From NCBI RefSeq assembly GCF_035083965.1, contig NC_089722.1, positions 20,143,142 to 20,207,141 on the forward strand: DNA of 64,000 nt, in the 5' to 3' direction. Of the stretch, positions 1 to 12,101 are shown piece after piece; position 1 is the stretch's first letter; every line of letters starts with the position of its first letter. A model generated the notes under the pieces. It was not told the origin of the DNA, ran no database searches, and saw only the letters and a list, made by a program, of their open reading frames with translations. This DNA is from Branchiostoma lanceolatum. Taxonomy: Eukaryota > Chordata > Leptocardii > Amphioxiformes > Branchiostomatidae. The position numbers were made by a program, and so were the translations under genes.

Positions 1-889
1 ACCCCATCCAGAAGTTTCTCTCCTACTTTGAAAATTACTTCAACACAGTCACGTTTGGTGTCACACGCCTCGCGTTACTGATCTCAAAAATTACATTTCA
101 TAAGAGCGGTACGTTGCAAATCATGTTTTCAAACCGTCTAGCCAAATAGCCATGAACTTGGAGAGAGAGGTACGGTTACCCAAGTCACGTCTGTTCGAAG
201 GAAACTCGCCCGCCCCACCGGCACTTTACACAGGATAATTACATCTACACGCCTACAAGTCTTCAAATTGAAAAATAATTTCTTTACTGTCGTAGTTGCT
301 TTGCGAATCACGTTCTCTGGTTCAGTAAGTTGAGCCGAACTAAGTTACATCTCATCTTGATTTGCGTCTGGGCAAAGTACAAGACAAGATTAAGTCTAGA
401 GTAATATGATAATACAATTTCTACTCTACAATTTATGCTACTTCTATCATATATCACGGTAGTTGGGCTGCTCTGTTACTGAAACAGCAGTAGTTAAAAT
501 CTTCGGCATATCTATGTTTGAATGTAAGCCTATCGGTGTCAGTCTGAAACCTTCCGGTGCTCGCATTAGCTCACGGCGTCTATTCATTACCGAGTCCCGC
601 GTTGATTTTAAGTCCGAGTTAAAATGATTCGGGGTCCCGGCCGGGCCCAAAAATAGCCCAGCAGCCGCAGGGTGTCCCGCGGGGCCACGTAGGGGTCACG
701 CCCGAAAGTGCAAACCAAAAAAAAAACAGCCCGTAACCTACCCAACATTAGATGGACTTATCACCATCCCCATCGTGTCTGTCATATTCCCTTATCTCAG
801 CTATACTTGACGCTTCACTGATCCGTGTGTATTTATCTACGCCGAGGAACTCGGAGTAGATTATGTTTTCGGTTGATCCGGCTGTTGTG
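1..889. other. Intergenic, no gene recognised
   Basis: I see no coding exon, RNA gene or clear transposon end here. Short open frames have no recognisable domain and no splice context. A GC-rich stretch near 630-710 (CCGGCCGGGCCC, then CGCGGGGCCACG) looks like part of a dispersed repeat, but I cannot name it from the sequence alone. Confidence 0.4.
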
Positions 890-1860
890 TGGGTCTGTAT
901 GTATTTCAAGAGCATAACTCGGGAAACCTTTGATAGATCTTCATGATATTTGGTAGGTGTGTAGTGGTTGTGCAAAGGAAGGTCAAGTTCAAAAATCGTT
1001 TACCTGGCGTTTTCCAACAGTACTGCAGCGGACTTTTGATTTTTCTGTGTTTGTATGTTGGCAAAAAAAGTGACGGAAACGTTGATGAATCTCAATGATT
1101 TTTGGTAGGTAGGAAGAGATTGTGAAAACGGAGGTCAAGTTTAAAAATGATTCATCTGGCGCTTTCCTACAGTACTGCAGCAGGCTTTGTGTGTGTGAGA
1201 GTTTGTATGTCGCCAGCATAACTCGAGGAGCTGTTGACGGTTGTGCATGATATTTAGTGGATAGTTAGGGGTGTCAAAGAGGAAGGTCAAGTTCGATAAT
1301 GGGCCTCCTAGCGGGTATATGAGGTACTGCAGCGGAGCTTCAACGTTTGAGGCCAAATTTTCTGGAGGCGTCAGGTTCATGATTTTTAGGTACTATATAG
1401 CTTCTGGGACGGTAAGTGAGTGGTGTGAATTATGGCCCCCTAGCTGCTCGTTTGGAACTGCAGTTGGCGTTTTTGTTAATACCTTTGGAGACGAATAACT
1501 TCAGCAGGGATTGACGGCTTATCATAATCTATGGCATGTGAATAGTTTCGGTGATGCTTTACATAATTGAATACTTGTCATGCAAATAAGACGATAATTT
1601 GCATAATAAATGAGGAAAGTTTATCAATCCGCCAAAAGCTTGTAGTCAAATTTCATGCAAGTGCTATGGTAATGATTTTTAAGTGGTGTACAGCTCTTGG
1701 GGCAGGTAGTAAGTGATGTAAGTTTAGACCCCCTAGTGGCTTGCTTAGAACTGCAGTGGGCTTTTTTGATGTTACCTTTGGAGGTAAATAACTCGGGTAG
1801 GGTTTGATGAATTTGCATTGCTTTGGATAGGTAGGTTATTGAGGTAATGATTAACAAATA
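890..1860. repeat. Degenerate tandem repeat, unit about 150 bp
   Basis: A phrase beginning AGGTCAAGTTCAAAAATC and ending TACTGCAGC recurs at about 980, 1133 and 1285, each preceded by a 'cataactcg...ttgatga...catgatattt...ggtagg' segment. Decayed copies lie near 1430 and 1720. Spacing is close to 150 bp with substitutions and indels. No protein family is apparent, although short frames stay open across copies. A second block with the same phrases lies at 3500-3790. Confidence 0.6.
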
Positions 1861-2451
1861 TAGACGTATGAAATTGTAATCAGGGTCTAATCAAGTGGTG
1901 AAATAGACTTGTTTATGATTGCGTTTAAGTACCTTTTGTTGACCTATATTCAAGGACAACACCTGCTTGTCAGCAGGCCTGCGTAAATTAGATTGATGCT
2001 CTCTGGTGATCTCACTACCACCGTCCAAACTACTCTCCCGCTGGGACGGAGCTAAATCAACAAACACAGGAAAGGTCAGGCCCTGTGAGGGACTATCGTC
2101 AACCAGATGGTCCTGACGTCGTACCTGATAGGGAACCACTACTTCATTCAGCCACCTAAAGAACGCAACAACGAACTTGTCTTCCAACTTAGTCTTCATA
2201 CGAGGTCAAAGTTCGGAATTCCTCCCACCCTATCATCGCTTCCTACCCCCCGGGAGGGGAAGTGCCGTCACCGAGAAATTGTCCCTCCTTGGCAACACGT
2301 CTTGGGTGACCATGGAAGAAATTAGAGATTCCTCCACCAATGATCTGATGGCTAAGGGAATCATTCAAAGAATCGATGTTTCAGCTACCACACGCGTTTC
2401 TGAGGCACTGGTTTGTTGTGTCCAGCAGGAGTCAGGACTTAAGCCTAGGTC

Positions 2452-3233
2452 AAGCCTAGGTTACACATAGCCGAACATGGCCTCCCGACTCTCCCCCGAC
2501 CATGGTTGAAGTGATTCGGGAGTGATTCGGGAGCTAGCTCGGTTGGCGTTCGACTGAGCCGGCTGGTGTTCGGCTGCGCCAGCCGAATGTTTTGAGAATT
2601 TCAAAACATTCGGCTCTGGACGGAGGGTCTGAAATGGGTCGGCTGGTGTTCGGTTGGTGTTCGGCGCGGTCGGCCAGTGCTCGGCTGGTATTCGGGATTG
2701 AGTAAGTAGTAAAATTAGAACCTTAACCACGCCAGAAACACTACTGACTTACTCCCAACTAGTTTCCAACCTACCCATAACTCACCCCAAGGCCGTAGAC
2801 AAAACTCTGCTAACTAATTCTCAACCAAGTGACTACTATCGGAACGTGGGCGAATCACCCCCGACCTTCACACGACCAAAAACAAAGAAGAACGGATTGT
2901 TTTAATTAAAACCGAAAATGACCCCTCTTTTGAAAGTCGCTGAATATGTCCATTTAAATTCGTGAGAGGGTCTGCAATCGGTCGGGGTTTAGCCAGGAGA
3001 GATTCGGCAGTCTGCGGCTAGAGGTCGGGATGGTTGGGAGTAAGCTAGAAAGCATTCGGGGCCCATTCGGGAGTAATTCGTGTACTGGTTAGGAGATGAT
3101 CGGCGCATCTTCGGCGCATGTTCGGCACCAAAGATAGGCGTGGCCCAAAACTGGTCAGAATGCTCCCGAACTACCGCCGACCTGAGTCGGCTAGCGTTCG
3201 GGAGCCATGTTCGGCTATGTGTAACCTAGGCTT
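2452..3233. mobile_element. Non-autonomous DNA transposon with 30-bp terminal inverted repeats
   Basis: The ends 2452-2481 and 3204-3233 are perfect inverted repeats of about 30 bp (AAGCCTAGGTTACACATAGC... and its complement). The 780-bp interior is full of TTCGG/CCGAA-rich words such as 'gattcgggag' and contains an internal palindrome (CCGAATGTTTTGA / TCAAAACATTCGG, 2581-2614). No transposase frame is present, so it would depend on a helper. I could not fix a target-site duplication because the tips are themselves palindromic (CCTAGG). The superfamily is unassigned. Confidence 0.75.
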
Positions 3234-3499
3234 AACGAGCCCGGTAAATTATGTTACCAACGTGAGGTGCACAGGAGACAGGAGAGGGGCAAAGTACACG
3301 GACTATCCTATTGTGCGAGCAGGGGGGTAACGTTCATCAGTACGCAGGACTAGAGAGTCTGTCTGATCTTTAGTGCGATACTTTGTCTGCTGGTCACTCT
3401 CGCTTTCACTGTCACTCTGGTTTGAAAAACCCCTCTAAGTGATCATCATCTGACACGGTCTCAGCATCCCCTGTGGTAGTGTGCGATGTTTGTGGTCCA

Positions 3500-3790
3500 G
3501 GATTTTTGTAGTCAGCATAACTCAAGAATGGATGGATTATGACGATACTTGGTACGAGTATGACTATGTGGGCAGGTATTGGGAAGACGAAGGTCAGGGT
3601 CGATTTTGGGCCCCTGGTATGTGACCCCGGTACTTCAGCAGAACTGAACGTGCTATGGTCTTGATCCTTTGGTGTCAGGAAGCTTGTGATGTAAGTAGAA
3701 TTGTTGTAGCTTTGGGCCCCCTAGCAGCTTGCTCTTGATCTGCAGTGACATTTTGTCAAAATATCCTAAACGAGAATAACTGAACACAGC
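3500..3790. repeat. Second block of the 150-bp degenerate repeat
   Basis: Phrases 'cataactcaagaatgg', 'aaggtcagggtcgattttgggcccc' (interrupted by substitutions) and 'gggccccctagcagcttgctcttgatctgcag' parallel the block at 890-1860. The two blocks are separated by unrelated sequence and the inverted-repeat element at 2452-3233. Confidence 0.5.
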
Positions 3791-5694
3791 CACCAAACTT
3801 CAAGTCTCTTGACTATTGGTATAATCCCCTGATTATTCGGCGAAGATATGTGTTCGTGGAACTCTAGTTGGTAATAAGTCATGTTACTGTAAACATAGTA
3901 TGAGGGCACATGTCGATATAAGTGAGATGTAACAACTGGTCCAATTAAGATTACGACAGTCTCTTTTGTTGCAGATAATACAACATGCCAAAACTATGCT
4001 AGTATCATATTGCACTAAATACGGGCAAGACAGTGACTACTTCGTGGAGTGGGCATGAACCAAGCCAGACATTCACTTAACAAGTCTTCGAACGGTTAGA
4101 GCTGAAAGACTTAGTTCTTATGGAAGTTTCAGTTGTCGCTTCAAATCTTTCAACTCCCCTCCCTAGACGATGAGTCAGGGTTTTAATATTTGGTTAACAA
4201 GGTCAGTGATGATCGGTTTACTCATAGACAAACAATGTAGTAGAGCTTCAGACTCCCTCTCTAGATCTACTTGACGGCGAATCCTGAGCGAGCGTACATC
4301 GTCCAGAAACTGGATTTCATAATTGGAATATGATCAAGATGTATGCGTATGATTAAAAAAAAAAACAGCATTGGAAAGATTTGAAGAAAGCCGATTGCAG
4401 CTGCAGATTGTCCAGGCCACTACTGCAGCAGAACACAGTGGACTACTACTGCTACTAAAACACACAAAGCGTTTTAACTAAAAATTGTTCTTTATCTACG
4501 AAATTCGTCGAGCGAGTTGTCAAATCGTTGGTCGCTCAGCGGCCGTAGCCTGTAGTGCAAAGGGGTGGGGTCTGCACGGGGTTGTTGAGTATCATATTGT
4601 TTTACAAAATAACACCTAATTCACCACAAACGGAATTTTGTTAAGGGTCGACTGATAACGTATTTATTGTTACACCGTTCATTGGAAAATAACACCCTCT
4701 TCTGGAGTTTAGGACTCCTTTAAGAACCATCAGGTTTTAGTAAAGGGCGGTTATCCAGATAATTGTTATATACTCGAAGAAGACAGGGGTTGTGGCATAG
4801 AAGGTGGAAGAAATGTGTGCCTCTTTGATCACTCTCGACAAGAAAAGACGATTACGCCCTGATAAATGACATCATGTTTGACCCAAGTCAAGTGTGTTTT
4901 TGTAACATCGCTTCAAGATCGATAGCTGAACTGTTTCAGTCTGAGTTTGATAAGACCGTCGGGGGGAGAGAGTGCTCGGCCTTGCTGTGCAATGTCAGAA
5001 AATTAAAACAAGAAACGAACGACCTATCAAACAGAGGGAGAAGTGACAGGCGTTTTTAAACACACCATCTGGACTAGGTTCCTTACTTGGTGGGGGCGTT
5101 TAAGCATTAGAATAGTTTGCTTTGGACTAGAAATAAATTCATCAATAAAGAGTGAAGAAATCACGAATTCTGTGATGCGCCCAAGAAGCTTTGGAAAATG
5201 GTCAATTTCAATCCCACCGTTTTCACTCTGATGGAAGAGATAACAAATTTGGGTTTAGCTTTGACCGACGAAGAAATGTAACTAGCCGTATTTGCGGTAT
5301 ATCATGGTTAAATTCTCCCGTTGTAATATCTCATAACATACATAACTTCCGTAACATCTCATATACATATCTAGCGTCTCCCCTGTCAGATTCTTGGAAT
5401 ATGAAGTCAATATGTCTGGTAAGTCTGAAACGCCCCACCTGACGGTCGAGCTGGGTATCGTCACGCGCCCCCTAGAGACCGTATTCATTACTGTCGCCTG
5501 TCTGCCGTCTCCGGCGACCTGGCTTGTCTGAGGTCACCATCTAGTGTAAACATAAACACAGACACCGCGCATGCAGCGTCGGGCTGATAACGGGTCGCCA
5601 CGCGTCCGGCAAACCGACGTGTGGCACGTATCAAACTAGTTAGTAGACTTGATTGATAAGACAGCTATAATCTACAGCTATAGCTAGCCTGAGC
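3791..5694. other. Intergenic, mostly featureless
   Basis: No coding exon is recognised. The stretch 4480-4565 (GTCGCTCAGCGGCCGTAGCC at its core) is a diverged half-copy of the inverted-repeat element at 50881-51090. The rest shows nothing I can support. Confidence 0.4.
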
Positions 5695-6057
5695 TAGCCT
5701 GGATACCAGACTGTTTCCAGTGCCTACACAGGCCAGTTCCTCGCGATCGACTCAACAGCCAACATGCAACAGACCCCGGCCCAAGAAAATTCTACCGCAG
5801 CCCCCCTGAGTTAGACCAAGGATATAAAACCTCCTTGGTTAGACTCCGACGAACACTGTGGGAAGCTTAGCCGTGGCGACTGTTGCAGGGCTTACTTTTA
5901 CTTGCTGCCTTGTATAGTGCGGGCTTTATACCAGACAGCAAGTAAAAATAAGCCCTGCAACAGTCGCCAAGGCTAGGGGAAGCTGTGGTAATGATGACCG
6001 TGGAGCCGCGAAGATCTGGCCTGTGTAGGTCCTGGAAGCAGTCTGGCATCCAGGCTA
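5695..6057. mobile_element. TAGCCTGG-type palindromic MITE with a nested hairpin
   Basis: Left arm (from 5695, TAGCCTGGATACCAGACTG) and right arm (ending 6057) are inverted repeats for about 55 bp with few mismatches, both running into CCTACACAGGCCAG. Inside, a second inverted repeat of about 32 bp (GCGACTGTTGCAGGGCTTAC near 5876, complement near 5950) forms an inner hairpin. There is no coding capacity. No clear target duplication is visible. It shares its tip with the elements at 8461, 50431 and 61371. Confidence 0.8.
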
Positions 6058-8460
6058 GTCTTTAGCACGAAGGGGCAACAATCACTAAATTACCCACTAT
6101 CCTTGGCTTGTATGTGGTAAATGAAGCCTCTAGTCTAGTCGGACATCTCTGCTGCATTTATTTATCTCTGATGTACATGTATTAGATTTGGTGACAGAGC
6201 CCATCCCTATTGCAGCCGTCAATTTTGTGACCCCTCCCCTCTCACTGGACCCGCGGCACGATCGAATTGACAAAGCACTAATCTTTTTAAGCTTTGTGTG
6301 TTTTGTTGTCTTTTTGGTCATATTGTACGTTTTGAATGATATTGCCATTATAAAGTCCAGGGTAACACAAATCCAGTTTAGGACGCAGCGACTCCGCCAG
6401 CGTGCCGCGGGTCCAGTGGGAGGGGGGCTTTAGACTCTGATTACCAGCCAACGTCCAAACGAAGGCACTACTTATCATTTTAAAACAATCGTACTTACTT
6501 CCCATGTCCCTCTGGAGTCTGGACCCAATCTGTCTAATACTGATGGGGGGGGGTGGATATGAGTGGGTTGAAAGCACGTCCATTTTTCTATTCCATTCTG
6601 ACATTGAATGTCTGTTTAGGATTGTCACCATTAGGATTACATGTTTATTTGTAAAGTGGTCAATTTTGTCCAGCTTTCAAACAAGACTCGGTAACTCAGT
6701 CCGTTATGGTTCTACTGACCCTGATTTTTCATTCATTTCGAACACACCCGATGCCCTGACACGTACAACTACAAGTTGATACTAGTATCACCCGTCGGAT
6801 ATGTCAGTTGTCGTCTGTTTGAAGGGCGGGCGGAGTCCAAACAAGACCCCATTCTCACGCCCGGGGCGAACAGGGAATGCTAACATTCAATACCGACATA
6901 TAAATCGCCTGAAGTAAATCATTCGGTAACCAGATGCCAGAATCACTGTTGCTTTTTTCAGTTCGCTTAGCTGAAGGTTAATCTGCTTAAGAGCGCTGAA
7001 AAGAATTTTTACAGTACGTCGTTGCTAAAGTATGGCTTTGTACGCGCATGCGTGTAAGAACAGATCTAGATTACATGCTCTCATGAACTCCTACTTGATA
7101 CGTTAGACCAATATCATCGCTAACACTGACCGCAAATAAAACATATACGTATACATTTGGATTTCATCTTTTGTGAGCGTTTTGCGATTTGTTCTCACCA
7201 CGAATGAAGATCGCTTGAGGTTGGCTGCAAAGTGACAAACCGAACAATGTAATTATATGATTTCTATAACAAATTGATGTATGTTCTTATCATGTTGAGC
7301 TGTCGCGATCTGACAGTTACATGCTGTAATACTATTTCAAAAGCAATCTCTTCCATGTGTGTCGTTTTGAAATCCTAAGTATGCCACAGATGTTAAGCGC
7401 CAAGGGCTAGCTGTAATCCGGTTTAAATAGGGAAGTTTCTATGCCTGGGTTACTGATGCGCTAATGTTGCCAAACATGGTGATGTCATGCTGCCATCCCG
7501 GTTTGTAACGTAAGGCTGGACTTGGTTTAGCCTGGTAACCATGCCATCGTGAACTCCCCGGTATCTCAACGGTGCTGGGAGTATTGTCCGGTCGCCCAGT
7601 GCATTGGCGCAAGCCGGTGACATTTTACGGGGTTGATTTCAATTACTAGTACTTCGCTCTACGAACGTACGGCAGTATTTAGAAATGCTGACTGGAAAGA
7701 TAGGAGGCTGTCAAAAAAAAGACCATTGGTTAGTAGGACGCTGACTGGTTGAGAATGGTAACCAGGCTAGATTTGGCTAGAAGCCACATATGGTTCTTGT
7801 AACATGTCACACGACGGGCACACGCGAAAGCTGTAAGTGCGCAACACCGCTTGACACTGAACGTTTAGGTCCTGACATATACAACTTCACACGGCGTTAT
7901 CAAATGCTTTACAAATAGTACACAGCATTATACATGTCAACTAACTATGTACCTAACATCAGAATCGAGTTTTCAAGTGACATTTAGAGTATTGAATGGG
8001 CTATCATAGAGACCAGGAAGTACATGTATGCTGTTTGGTTGTCCTCATTCCGAATGACCTCATTTGTGCGATATTTGCCTCACGTTTCAAACTACAATCT
8101 TGCCAGAATCCAACAAGAATAGGTTGATGATAAAAAGTAATATATGTTGTCCTTACCTATGTTTATCACCGAAGCCCTGGACAGTGGTGCCGAATGCTTA
8201 ACCGGTCAAGTATACTTGCTAGTACTCTCAATCAAGCCGCATTGAGGCCCCTCCCCGATACGGCACTTACCGGGCGGAGGGAGTACTGCAGTATTGATAT
8301 TACAAGCACGTCGAACGGGTACCACATGTGACGCCACGGCCTTGGAGCAGCAGAGGGCAGACTGGAGGGCGACGAGAATATGCGTACAATCTGGACTCGA
8401 GTGCTGTATTTGGTCGCGCATTGTCGCATGATGCTCAGCGATTGACCGTGTCACTTTGAA
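6058..8460. other. Intergenic, no gene recognised
   Basis: I find no conserved coding segment, RNA gene or transposon ends here. Open frames at 6188-6433 and 6504-6779 have no recognisable domain and no plausible splice sites. Confidence 0.4.
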
Positions 8461-8562
8461 TAGCCTGGATGCCAGACCCCGGGCCCAATCTCTATAATCT
8501 TTATCGTGTGGGGCCAACACGATATAGATATCATAGAGATTGGGTGTCTGGCATCCAGGCTA
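8461..8562. mobile_element. TAGCCTGG-type MITE with 9-bp target duplication
   Basis: A 102-bp palindrome: TAGCCTGGATGCCAGAC at the left and its complement GTCTGGCATCCAGGCTA at the right, with AATCTCTAT also paired further in. It is flanked directly by CACTTTGAA at 8452-8460 and again at 8563-8571, a perfect 9-bp direct repeat as left by transposase-mediated insertion. There is no coding capacity. This copy defines the exact ends of the family. Confidence 0.85.
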
Positions 8563-8966
8563 CACTTTGAACAGCCTCAAACGATCTCAAATTTCTGAAT
8601 TCCTGCACTAACAAATGCTGACATTGCAAGATTAAAATGAACACTTTAAACATCCGTCAATACATGTCAAGAAGAAACGATGGAACAAGGGTATGATAAT
8701 ATAGGACCCTATACAATGCCCTTGATTGCAGGAAGTAGAATTTTGTAAAACATTCTGACAAACCGAGAATCTTTAGGACGTTTCAGAATGTTTCTTCTAT
8801 TTGTGCACGTTTTATCATTCATCATCATCCATGCATGCGAGTTTTAGCCACGTTAATGCTTTTATAATACTACGACTGTAATCTTGTGATAAGCCATCCG
8901 AAAAAATATTACCTTACACAAAGGTCTAGATGGCAAATGAAACACACACCATGCCAAACAACAGCC

Positions 8967-9044
8967 TTCACCTGCGCTGCTTGTGGCAAACACTGCAAGA
9001 GCAGAGCTGGACTCGCCGCTCACGGACGAGTCCATCGACGCTGA
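8967..9044 (+). pseudogene. LINE ORF2 3' remnant encoding a terminal C2H2 finger
   Basis: The frame 8967-9044 reads FTCAACGKHCKSRAGLAAHG followed by RVHRR and a TGA. The Cys-x2-Cys-x12-His-x3-His spacing with a CKSRAGL-type core matches the short zinc finger at the end of reverse-transcriptase proteins of several animal LINE families. Nothing of the reverse transcriptase remains upstream in frame, so this would be a strongly 5'-truncated copy. The family is inferred from the motif only. Confidence 0.5.
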
Positions 9045-9644
9045 ACCGATCGTCCGACAGGACGAAAAGGAGAAGAAGAAACACAAAGGTCTACCCAATA
9101 AATCGATCGACAATCTTTATTGTACATTCAATAAGTACAGGCATACAGATATAAAAGTTGCAATAAAGTACATATAATGACAGGACTTCTAATAGTGATC
9201 TAAAACATTGGCTCTAATACAAAACTACGCTAAAACTACGAGATGTGCTTGTTTAATATAGTATGGTCAAAACGCATAAGAAACGCTGCAAGTGACCACC
9301 GGGAGCGTGAAAATCACATTTTCCGGATATCCCCTTTACATCGGTCAGGGGTTGACTAGAAAGGCGTTAGCTGACCACAGGGTCGAGTTTTCACGTTGAT
9401 TTCGACCTGGGAGGGTGACACACGGACAACAGGTGTTCCTCTGACCGGACACTAGTCAGGTTACCCGCCAAAATGACCACCCAGGCCGCCCCCTTCCTAA
9501 CACAGATACACCTGTTTCTAGGGTCTTTCTCTAATAAATGTGACCTAGATGAAAACATCTGTTCATCAGTACTGTTGCAAGGGATCAAGCAATATTGCAA
9601 TGGTCTAGCGAGGTTGCCAATAAAATATTGTTAGCATGACATTT

Positions 9645-9727
9645 TCACAAATATATAGATAAGTTCAAACACGTTCAAACTTTCATTCTCAATTGTTTGA
9701 ACAATTTAATTAAAACAATTTTGACTG
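9645..9727 (+). repeat. Dispersed repeat shared, inverted, with 27575-27650
   Basis: The stretch 'agataagttcaaac...' through 'gtttgaacaattt...acaattttgactg' matches the reverse complement of 27575-27650 over about 75 bp with a few mismatches. It directly abuts the 10-bp tandem array that follows. Confidence 0.7.
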
Positions 9728-9738
9728 AAAAAATGTTG

Positions 9739-10723
9739 ACAAATATTTACAAATGTTTAGAAAAGTTTACAAAAGTTTACAAATGTTTAGAAAAGTTTAG
9801 AAAAGTTTACAAATGTTTACAAAAGTTTACAAAAGTTTACAAAAGTTTACAAATGTTAACAAAAGTTTACAAAAGTTTACAAAAGTTTACAAATGTTTAC
9901 AAATGTTTACAAAAGTTTACAAATGTTTACAAAAGTTCACAAAAGTTTACAAAAGTTTACAAATGTTTACAAAAGTTTACGAATGTTTACAAAAGTTTAC
10001 AAAAGTTTACAAATGTTTACAAAAGTTTACAAATGTTTACAAAAGTTAACAAAAGTTTACAAAAGTTTACAAAAGTTTACAAATGTTTACAAAGTTTACA
10101 AAAGTTTACAAATGTTTACAAAAGTTTACAAAAGTTTACAAAAGTTTACAAAAGTTTACAAAGGTTTACAAAAGTTTACAAAGGTTTACAAAAGTTTACA
10201 AAAGTTTACAAATGTTTACAAAAGTTTACAAATGTTTACAAAAGTTTACAAAGGTTTACAAAAGTTTACAAAGGTTTACAAAAGTTTACAAACGTTTACA
10301 AAGGTTTACAAAAGTTTACAAATGTTTACAAAAGTTTACAAATGTTAACAAATGTTAACAAAAGTTAACAAAAGTTTACAAAAGTTTACAAATGTTTACA
10401 AATGTTTACAAAAGTTTACAAATGTTTGCAAATGTTTACAAAAGTTTACAAAAGTTAACAAAAGTTTACAAAAGTTTACAAAAGTTTACAAAAGTTTACA
10501 AAAGTTTACAAAAGTTTACGAATGTTTACAAAAGTTTACAAAAGTTTACAAATGATTACAAAAGTTTACAAAAGTTTACAAAAGTTTACAAAGGTTTACA
10601 AAAGTTTAGAAAAGTTTAGAAAAGTTTACAAATGTTTACAAATGTTTACAAAAGTTTACAAAAGTTTACAAAAGTTTACAAATGTTTACAAAAAGTTTAC
10701 AAAAGTTTATTTACATGTTTACA
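9739..10723. repeat. 10-bp tandem array (TTTACAAAAG), about 97 units
   Basis: Nearly 1 kb of a 10-bp unit, consensus ACAAAAGTTT, with the common variant ACAAATGTTT and rarer ACAAAGGTTT and ACAAAAGTTA. The register shifts once by a missing base near 10091-10099 and once by an extra base near 10690. G-variant units concentrate at about 10160-10310, which suggests local unit duplication. Because 10 is not a multiple of 3, three units translate as a 10-residue KFTKVYKSLQ-like repeat in every forward frame. The long open frames here are by-products of the repeat and are not genes. Confidence 0.95.
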
Positions 10724-12101
10724 TTTTGGGGTCATTTTTGATAACACAACAGAGTAAACACAACGTCACCTCAATTTTTCTAGGAGTTAATCAACCTTAC
10801 CAATTTCTGCAAAATTTTCCGAAGCTGCGGATCTCGTTAAACTGACAAAACTTGATCGACCGAAAACAGGTAACAAGCAGCAAAACCACAAGCACTTCAA
10901 TGCAATGCCGGACACCTTTTCAAAATATTCTCTAAGGAGCAAACAAAGGTGTCCTGCCTTGCACACAAAAACTTCTTCTGCCAGTTGGATACGGTCTTCG
11001 CAACCTACAGATCTGCTTAACGTTAGAGATTACCTCTTGTAGCCCTGTTATGTGGTTGTAACCCCAATAGATTGGGGTTTGAATTCTACTTGGAAAGGTA
11101 GTTCTAGCACCTACATATTTTTATTTGCTATATCTTGAAATGTCTGTTCGTTTTTTAAGACATTCCTACATTACTTTCGCGGTAAAAAAAGGTATCATGA
11201 AGACTTCTACAAAAATAGCTGGTGCGCCTGGAAATGTTTTCTTAGGAGCATAGTGCTCCCAACAAAACTTATTCGATATGCCTAAATCATGGACTGCTAA
11301 GCTGAACAGTCCAAAGAAAAACCTCTGTACTTACAGGACCTTGATCTGCTTTTACTAGTTTTAGCTACATCCTACCCAGGGGGTATCTTAATTTCCATTC
11401 TTCTTGCAAAAAGCAAGGCATATATAGTGATATTTCCCCTGTGTGAATTTGCTTCAGTATCAAATAAACTTCTTATGTTGCAACTTGCAAGTTTGGCCAA
11501 AAATACCTTTATACCATCTTCAGTCGAGGAAGGCAGCGCCTGTTGTGGACTGATCTATTCGCTTCCGCCGATCTATACGCGATGGACTGCGTTACCTTTG
11601 CCTTTTTCTTTTTGCAAAACGGTATGCAACTGCCACCTTGCTGTTTAGCATTAAACTGCAGGGTGCATGCCAATAGCTACGAAGCGACGTCTATCAGTTT
11701 ACTTTAAAACTGCAGTTAAGGTGTGTGTTTGGTTTGTGTGCCCTTTAACCTTTGACAGGTTTACTAATTACAAGGAACAAGAATGTGATTTCCGGTAAAA
11801 GAGAAAGGGCAAGACGCCGAATTCTGTCGATTTACGTGCTTCTCGTACCTCTTTCAAGCTTACAAGTGAAAGTATATTGTCTCTTGTATTGTTGGAAAGT
11901 ATTGTAAAGGACACAAAATGTGGAACTTTAAGAATTTTACCTGAACACCAACAATTTACCGCAGTCAAGAGGATTTACCCGGAAGCCAGAGGACCTGTAC
12001 TTGGAACCAACTTCGCCGTTATGACTAAGAGGAACTGACTTTCACCACCAGTTTTCAAGAAACTATTTTTTTAAAATTGACTGGCCTAACTGTTGCTGAC
12101 C
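10724..12101. other. Region upstream of the ANK-CARD gene
   Basis: No coding exon is recognised. The region should hold the promoter and 5' leader of the gene starting at 12102. I see no TATA box or initiator I would defend. Confidence 0.35.

Noticed and set aside
1891..2470. Overlapping frames on both strands of about 100 codons
   Set aside because: No recognisable retroelement or host domain; probably decayed repeat or chance.
9739..10723. CRISPR-like regular array
   Set aside because: The unit is 10 bp with no unique spacers, in a eukaryotic genome.
9697..10845. Several overlapping frames of 67-223 codons encoding KFTKVYKSLQ-type repeats
   Set aside because: They arise in all forward frames because a stop-free 10-bp unit is repeated. 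No start context, splice sites or domain supports a protein.
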